Source: Sphingomonas sp. JC676 | Lineage (GTDB): Bacteria > Pseudomonadota > Alphaproteobacteria > Sphingomonadales > Sphingomonadaceae | Direction: 5' to 3' | Assembly (NCBI RefSeq): GCF_014489075.1 | Contig: NZ_JACTGR010000005.1 | Location: 310,001-374,000, forward strand | Length of the DNA: 64,000 bases | Part shown: positions 59,412 to 64,000 of the stretch, piece after piece | Layout of the letters: each line of letters begins with the position of its first letter | How positions within the stretch are numbered: the first letter of the stretch is position 1 | Notes under the pieces: generated by a model | Seen by the model: only the letters and a program-made list of their open reading frames with translations | What the model was told of the DNA's origin: nothing | The model's database searches: none | Program-made: the position numbers and the translations under genes

Positions 59412-60176
59412 ATGCCAGAGCAATCGCGCAGCGTTACCTTCAAAAATGTCAGCAAGCGCTATGCCGGCGTTCCCGCCGTGACGGATGTCACGCTCGAGAT
59501 CGCCGGCGGCAGCTTCGTCGCGTTGGTGGGCGCATCGGGCTCAGGCAAGTCGACCCTGCTCAAGATGGTCAACCGGCTGATCGAGCCGAGCGAAGGCGAA
59601 GTGCGGATCGACGGCGAGCCGGTGCATGACGAGCCCGCTTATCTGCTGCGGCGGCGGATCGGCTATGTCTTCCAGAATATCGGGCTGTTCCCGCACATGA
59701 CCGTGGGCGAGAATGTCGCGATCGGGCTCAAGCTGGCGGGCGAGCGCGATACGGCTGCGCGGGTGACGGAACTGCTGCAGCTGGTCGAGCTGCCCGAGGA
59801 GATGGCCGGCCGGATGCCCGATGCGCTTTCGGGCGGGCAACGCCAGCGCGTCGGCGTGGCGCGGGCGCTCGCCGTAGGCCCCAAGCTGATGCTGATGGAC
59901 GAGGCGTTCGGCGCGCTCGATCCGGTGACACGCGACGGGCTGGGCAAGGCGATCCGCGCGCTGCACGACAAGATGGGCCTGACCACGATCCTGGTCACGC
60001 ACGACATGGCCGAGGCGTTGTTACTCGCTGATCGGGTGCTGGTGATGGAGGACGGAAGGATCGTCGGCGATGCGACGCCGCGCGAGTTGCTCGCCGGCAA
60101 GGGCGGCGCGGCGGCCGACGCGCTGGTCGCGGTACCGCGCGAGCAGGCGCACCGGCTCGCGGAGCTGGAGAAGTGA
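59412..60176 (+). CDS. Osmoprotectant/choline-type ABC transporter ATP-binding protein (OpuCA/ProV-like)
   Basis: A 254-residue ABC ATPase. Walker A GASGSGKSTLL, Q-loop YVFQNIGLFPHMTVGENV (typical of the OpuA/OpuC/ProV group), signature LSGGQRQRVGVARAL, Walker B LMLMDEAFGALDP and the switch VTHDMAEA. No C-terminal CBS domains, unlike OpuCA of Bacillus. ATG at 59412 is preferred over TTG at 59382. The next gene is a permease-binding-protein fusion, so the two genes make a complete importer. Confidence 0.92.
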   Translation: MPEQSRSVTFKNVSKRYAGVPAVTDVTLEIAGGSFVALVGASGSGKSTLLKMVNRLIEPSEGEVRIDGEPVHDEPAYLLRRRIGYVFQNIGLFPHMTVGENVAIGLKLAGERDTAARVTELLQLVELPEEMAGRMPDALSGGQRQRVGVARALAVGPKLMLMDEAFGALDPVTRDGLGKAIRALHDKMGLTTILVTHDMAEALLLADRVLVMEDGRIVGDATPRELLAGKGGAAADALVAVPREQAHRLAELEK

Positions 60177-60191
60177 GGGGCAGTCTTCAAA

Positions 60192-60336
60192 TCCTCCCCG
60201 AGCTTGCCTCGGGGAGGGGGGCCGCCGCCGAAGGCGGGGGTGGAGGGGCCGGCGCGGAACGCGCCGGTTTCACCGCCGCGCCCCTCCACCACGCCCTGCG
60301 GGCGCGGTCCCCCTCCCCCAGCTTGCTGGGGGAGGA
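60192..60336. repeat. GC-rich palindromic element, copy 4 (supplies a Shine-Dalgarno)
   Basis: Runs from TCCTCCCCGAGCTTG to CTTGCTGGGGGAGGA with inner arms GGGTGGAGGGGC and GCCCCTCCACCAC, between the ABC ATPase and its permease. Its final GGAGGA (60331-60336) is three bases before the permease GTG start and is the only ribosome binding site there. It also splits two genes of one transporter by a strong hairpin. Confidence 0.88.
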
Positions 60337-60339
60337 ATT

Positions 60340-61863
60340 GTGACCGCTGCCTTTTCCCGCGTGCCCGAATTGCTCGCGCAGCATCTGCTGCTGGCGTTCG
60401 CGGCACTGCTGCTCGGGCTCGTCGTGAGCCTGCCGCTTGCGGTGTTCTCGGCGCGCAACAAGACGGTGGGACGGATCGCCTTGGGCTTTGCCAGCCTGGT
60501 GCAGACGATCCCGTCGCTGGCGCTGCTCGCGCTTTTCTACCCGATCCTGTTGTCGCTCTCGGCGCTGGTTGGCGGCGGGATACCGGCTTTGGGCTTTCTG
60601 CCCTCACTGCTCGCGCTGTCGCTCTACGCGCTGCTGCCGATCCTCCGGAACGGCGTGACGGGCCTGACCAATCTCGATCCCGCGGTGATCGAGGCGGCCG
60701 ACGGCATGGGGATGACCAGGACGCAGAAATTGTGGCTGGTCGAAGCGCCTTTGGTGGCGCCGGTGCTGATGGCGGGCATACGCACCGCTGCGGTGTGGAC
60801 GATCGGCGCCGCGACGCTTTCCACCACCGTCGGCCAGCCGAGTCTGGGCGACCTGATCTTCGCGGGGCTGCAGACGCAGAACTGGACCCTCGTGCTCGCG
60901 GGCTGCGTCGCGGCGGCGGGGCTGGCGCTGGCAGTCGATGCGCTGCTGGGGCTCGCCGAGTATGGCATCGCAAAGCGGCGGCGCGGGCTGGTCTGGGGAA
61001 GCCTGGGCGTGCTGCTGGTCGGCGTGCTGGTCGCGCTGGCGCCGGCCTGGCCTGCCGCGCGCGGCACGGTGACGATCGGCGCCAAGGGCTTTTCCGAGCA
61101 GTATATTCTCGCCCGCGTGATCGGGCACCGGCTGGAGGGGGCGGGCTACAAGGTGCGATACCGCGAAGGCCTGGGATCGGCGGTGGCGTTCAGCGCGCTC
61201 GCGAGCGGCGATGTCGACGTCTATGTCGATTATTCGGGGACGATCTGGACCAACCAGATGAAGCGCAGCGACGTGCCGCCGCGCCAGACGATTGTCGACG
61301 GCGTCGCCGAATGGGCAAAGCAGGCGCATGGCGTGACCTTGCTCGGGTCGCTCGGGTTCGAGAATGCCTATGCCTTTGCGATGCGCGGTGACGATGCGAA
61401 GCGGCGGGACATCAAGAGCATCGCCGATCTGGCGCCGATCGCGCCGACGCTCAACCTCGCCACCGATGTCGAATTCCTCGAGCGCTCCGAATGGGCCGCG
61501 GTGAAGCGCGCTTATGGGCTCAGCTTCAAGTCGGCGCATCCCTATCAGCCGACTTTCATGTACCGTGCTTTGGCAAGCGGTGGGGCGGATGTGATCCCCG
61601 CTTTCTCCTCCGACGGGCGAATCGCGGCGGATCACTTGGCGGTGCTGAGCGATCCCAAGGGCGCGATCCCGGGCTATGACGCGATCCTGCTGCTGGCTCC
61701 CAGTCGTGCCGGCGATACGCGGTTCCAGGCGGCGCTGCGCCCGCTGATCGGCGCGATCCCGGTCGAGAAGATGCGCGAGGCCAATTATCTGGTCGATCGC
61801 GACAAGGACAAGGCGAGCCCCGACGAGGCCGCGCGCTGGCTTGAGCGTGGACTTGCCCGCTGA
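60340..61863 (+). CDS. Osmoprotectant ABC transporter permease/substrate-binding fusion protein (OpuCB-OpuCC type)
   Basis: A 507-residue fusion. Residues ~1-215 are a five- to six-helix permease domain with the EAA-like loop AADGMGMTRTQKLWLVEAPL; after a further hydrophobic segment, residues ~240-507 are an OpuAC/QAT-type binding domain: VTIGAKGFSEQYILARVIGH, VDVYVDYSGTIWTNQ and the ligand-site aromatics. It imports glycine betaine, choline or similar quaternary amines. GTG at 60340 is inferred from the GGAGGA of the palindromic element; the longer open frame runs through the repeat and lacks family character. Confidence 0.9.
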   Translation: MTAAFSRVPELLAQHLLLAFAALLLGLVVSLPLAVFSARNKTVGRIALGFASLVQTIPSLALLALFYPILLSLSALVGGGIPALGFLPSLLALSLYALLPILRNGVTGLTNLDPAVIEAADGMGMTRTQKLWLVEAPLVAPVLMAGIRTAAVWTIGAATLSTTVGQPSLGDLIFAGLQTQNWTLVLAGCVAAAGLALAVDALLGLAEYGIAKRRRGLVWGSLGVLLVGVLVALAPAWPAARGTVTIGAKGFSEQYILARVIGHRLEGAGYKVRYREGLGSAVAFSALASGDVDVYVDYSGTIWTNQMKRSDVPPRQTIVDGVAEWAKQAHGVTLLGSLGFENAYAFAMRGDDAKRRDIKSIADLAPIAPTLNLATDVEFLERSEWAAVKRAYGLSFKSAHPYQPTFMYRALASGGADVIPAFSSDGRIAADHLAVLSDPKGAIPGYDAILLLAPSRAGDTRFQAALRPLIGAIPVEKMREANYLVDRDKDKASPDEAARWLERGLAR

Positions 61864-61907
61864 GTTGAGGGTATCGCTAACATAGACCAGAATATTGGAG
61901 AGAGACG

Positions 61908-64000
61908 ATGCGCGCTGGCCTGGGGCTGTTGCTGACAACCACGATCTTCGCCGCCGTGCCGGCATTGGCGCAGCAGGCGCCGACAGCGCTGTCTGACGCG
62001 AGCACCGCGCATCCCGACAAATGGCCGGCCGCCGCGAGCCAGGGCCTGGTCGATCCCGCGACCGAGAAGTTCGTCACCGATCTGATGGCGAAGATGACCT
62101 TGGAAGAGAAGGTCGGCCAGATGATCCAGGCCGACATCACCAACATGAAGCCCGAGGATCTGCGCAAATATCCGGTCGGGTCGATCTTGGCGGGGGGCAA
62201 CTCCCCGCCGCTCTCGGGCAACGACCGGTCGCCCCAGGCCGATTGGGTGGCGACCGCGCGCGCCTTCCGCGCCGTCGCGATGGAGCCGCGCGCCAATCAC
62301 GCGCCCATCCCGCTGATCTTCGGCATCGACGCGGTGCATGGCAACAACAACGTCATCGGCGCGACGATCTTCCCGCACAATATCGCGCTCGGCGCCGCCA
62401 ACGACCCCGACCTGATCCGCCGCATCGGCGAAGTCACCGCGATCGAGACCGCCGCGACCGGGCCGGACTGGGCTTTCGGTCCAACGCTCGCGGTGCCGCA
62501 GGACGATCGCTGGGGCCGCAGCTATGAAGGCTATTCGGAAGATCCCGCGATCGTGCGCAGCTATGCCGGCGAGATGGTGCGCGGGCTGCAGGGCCCGCCC
62601 GGCACGACCGATCGCATCCAGAAGGGGCATGTCGCCGCATCGATCAAGCATTTCCTCGGCGATGGCGGGACATGGCAGGGCACCGACCAGGGCGACACGC
62701 GCGTATCCGAGGACGAGCTGATCGCGATCCACGGCGCCGGCTATGTGCCCGCGATCGACGCCGGCGCGATGACGGTGATGGCCAGCTATTCGAGCTGGAA
62801 CGGCCAGAAGATGCACGGCAACAAGTCGCTGCTCACCGATGTGCTCAAGGGCCGGATGGGCTTCCAGGGCTTCGTCGTGGGTGACTGGAACGGCCATGGC
62901 CAGGTGCCCGGCTGCACCACCAATGATTGCCCCCAGACCTTCAACGCCGGGCTCGACATGGTGATGGCGCCCGACAGCTGGAAGGGCATGTTCGATTCGA
63001 CGATCGCCCATGTCCGCGACGGCAGCATCCCGATGAGCCGGATCGACGATGCGGTGCGTCGCATCCTGCGCGTCAAGGCGAAGCTCGGCCTGTTCGATCC
63101 GGCGCGACCGATCGAAGGCAAGGCCGGCGTGCTCGGCGCGCCCGCGCATCGTGCGGTGGCGCGCGAGGCGGTCGAGAAATCGCTGGTGCTGCTCAAGAAC
63201 AATGGCGTGCTGCCGGTGAAGGCGAGCGCGAAGGTCCTCGTCGCGGGCCCCGGCGCCGATTCGCTGGGGATGCAGACCGGTGGCTGGACCCTCAGCTGGC
63301 AGGGCGACGGCAACGGCAACGAGCTGTTCCCCAATGGCGAGACGATCTTATCCGGCATCAAGAAAGCGGTCGAGGCCGGCGGCGGCACCGCGGCGCTGTC
63401 GCCGGACGGCAGTTTCGCCGCCAAGCCCGACGTGGCGATCCTGGTGTTCGGCGAGCAGCCCTATGCCGAGATGCGCGGCGACATCCGCACGCTCGAGTTC
63501 CAGCCCGGCGACAAGCAGGCGCTGGCGCTGCTGAAGAAGCTCAAGGCCGCCGGCGTGCCGGTGGTGTCGGTGTTCCTCTCCGGCCGGCCGCTCTGGGTGA
63601 ATCCCGAGCTCAACGCGTCGGATGCGTTTGTCGCGGCCTGGCTGCCGGGCACCGAGGGCGGCGGCGTGGCCGATGTGTTGATCGGCGACAAGGCGGGCAA
63701 GCCGCGCACGGACTTCAAGGGGCGCCTGTCGTTCAGCTGGCCCAAGACCGCGGGGCAGTTCACCCTCAACAAGGGCAAGCCCGGCTATGACCCGCTGTTC
63801 GCGCTGGGCTATGGCCTGTCCTACGCCAAGGGCGGCACCGTGCCCAAGCTGAGCGAGGAGCCCGGCGTCGATGCGTCGCTGGCCAACACCAGCGTCTTCT
63901 TCGCCAAGGGGACGGTGCAGGCGCCGTTTTCGTTCGCGACCGACAGCCATATCGCGCGCAAGACGGTGGAAGGTCCGGCGACGCAGGAAGGCGCACAGCA
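61908..64000 (+). CDS. Exported GH3 beta-glucosidase/exo-glucanase (3' partial)
   Basis: The frame is open to the window edge, giving 697 residues without a stop. A signal peptide (LGLLLTTTIFAAVPALAQ) is followed by the GH3 TIM barrel: MTLEEKVGQMIQADI, IPLIFGIDAVHGNNN, SIKHFLGDGGT, and the nucleophile Asp at about 326 in VVGDWNGHG. The second domain starts near SLVLLKNNGVLPVKA and contains GADSLGMQTGGWTLSWQG. It resembles exo-1,3/1,4-beta-glucosidases of marine and soil bacteria and probably acts on beta-glucan or cello-oligosaccharides in the periplasm. GGAGAGAG lies upstream of the ATG. The C-terminal jelly-roll region is beyond the window. Confidence 0.95.
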   Translation, partial: MRAGLGLLLTTTIFAAVPALAQQAPTALSDASTAHPDKWPAAASQGLVDPATEKFVTDLMAKMTLEEKVGQMIQADITNMKPEDLRKYPVGSILAGGNSPPLSGNDRSPQADWVATARAFRAVAMEPRANHAPIPLIFGIDAVHGNNNVIGATIFPHNIALGAANDPDLIRRIGEVTAIETAATGPDWAFGPTLAVPQDDRWGRSYEGYSEDPAIVRSYAGEMVRGLQGPPGTTDRIQKGHVAASIKHFLGDGGTWQGTDQGDTRVSEDELIAIHGAGYVPAIDAGAMTVMASYSSWNGQKMHGNKSLLTDVLKGRMGFQGFVVGDWNGHGQVPGCTTNDCPQTFNAGLDMVMAPDSWKGMFDSTIAHVRDGSIPMSRIDDAVRRILRVKAKLGLFDPARPIEGKAGVLGAPAHRAVAREAVEKSLVLLKNNGVLPVKASAKVLVAGPGADSLGMQTGGWTLSWQGDGNGNELFPNGETILSGIKKAVEAGGGTAALSPDGSFAAKPDVAILVFGEQPYAEMRGDIRTLEFQPGDKQALALLKKLKAAGVPVVSVFLSGRPLWVNPELNASDAFVAAWLPGTEGGGVADVLIGDKAGKPRTDFKGRLSFSWPKTAGQFTLNKGKPGYDPLFALGYGLSYAKGGTVPKLSEEPGVDASLANTSVFFAKGTVQAPFSFATDSHIARKTVEGPATQEGAQ

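Noticed and set aside
60070..60339. A longer start for the ABC permease running through the ATPase end and the repeat
   Set aside because: The upstream frame is antiparallel in character to the ATPase (shadow) and the repeat; the permease family begins close to the GTG at 60340, which has a proper ribosome binding site.

Overview
The window is a GC-rich (about two-thirds by eye) chromosomal segment of an alphaproteobacterium, most probably Sphingomonas or a close sphingomonad. This rests on gene content and style: an aa3 oxidase cluster with ctaB/ctaG/ctaE/DUF983/SURF1, GtrA beside a large GT-C membrane protein, a PEPxxWA-CTERM protein, a run of M28 peptidases, a HIG1-domain protein beside cobO, frequent GTG/TTG starts, and 1-4 nt stop/start overlaps (ATGA, GTGA, TGATG) throughout. 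I see no rRNA, tRNA, CRISPR array, prophage or transposase; it reads as core chromosome.

Layout. 1-4.2 kb: envelope glycosylation (truncated GT2, methyltransferase, GtrA, GT-C protein). 4.1-8.5 kb: a seven-gene minus-strand run (queuosine-precursor transporter, argB, yggT, DUF167, folD, NTF2-like protein, marC). 8.6-12 kb: NupC, 3-hydroxyacyl-CoA dehydrogenase, DUF1176. 12-16.6 kb: egtB-egtD (ergothioneine), then gluQ, HIG1 protein, secreted protein and cobO. 16.7-23.5 kb: HNH endonuclease, serine hydrolase, class A PBP, threonine aldolase, EamA exporter. 23.4-29.5 kb: three tandem paralogous secreted M28 peptidases, a small unknown gene and an SDR. 29.6-34 kb: pepN and phoD. 34.4-39.8 kb: second glycan locus (GT-C/GT39, two GT4 enzymes, membrane protein, DUF2141). 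39.8-46.5 kb: an eight-gene minus-strand chain from pyrE to a TonB receptor. 46.7-55.9 kb: cytochrome oxidase cluster, then thrC and an rRNA methyltransferase-like gene. 56-64 kb: PEP-CTERM protein, ccmAB, zincin, pterin dehydratase, SDR, glycine betaine/choline-type ABC transporter, and a GH3 glycosidase cut by the window edge.

The most unusual content is in the repeats. A ~142-bp GC-rich palindromic element occurs four times. One copy sits in frame inside gluQ and adds about 48 residues. Two others end in GGAGGA just before a start codon, so they appear to supply the Shine-Dalgarno of an EamA exporter and an ABC permease. A second ~195-bp element occurs twice, each time 2-5 bp after the stop codon of a gene and in the same orientation, filling a tail-to-tail intergenic space; it has an identical 22-bp core and a partly conserved short ORF. 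A perfect 12-2-12 palindrome lies just upstream of the class A PBP.
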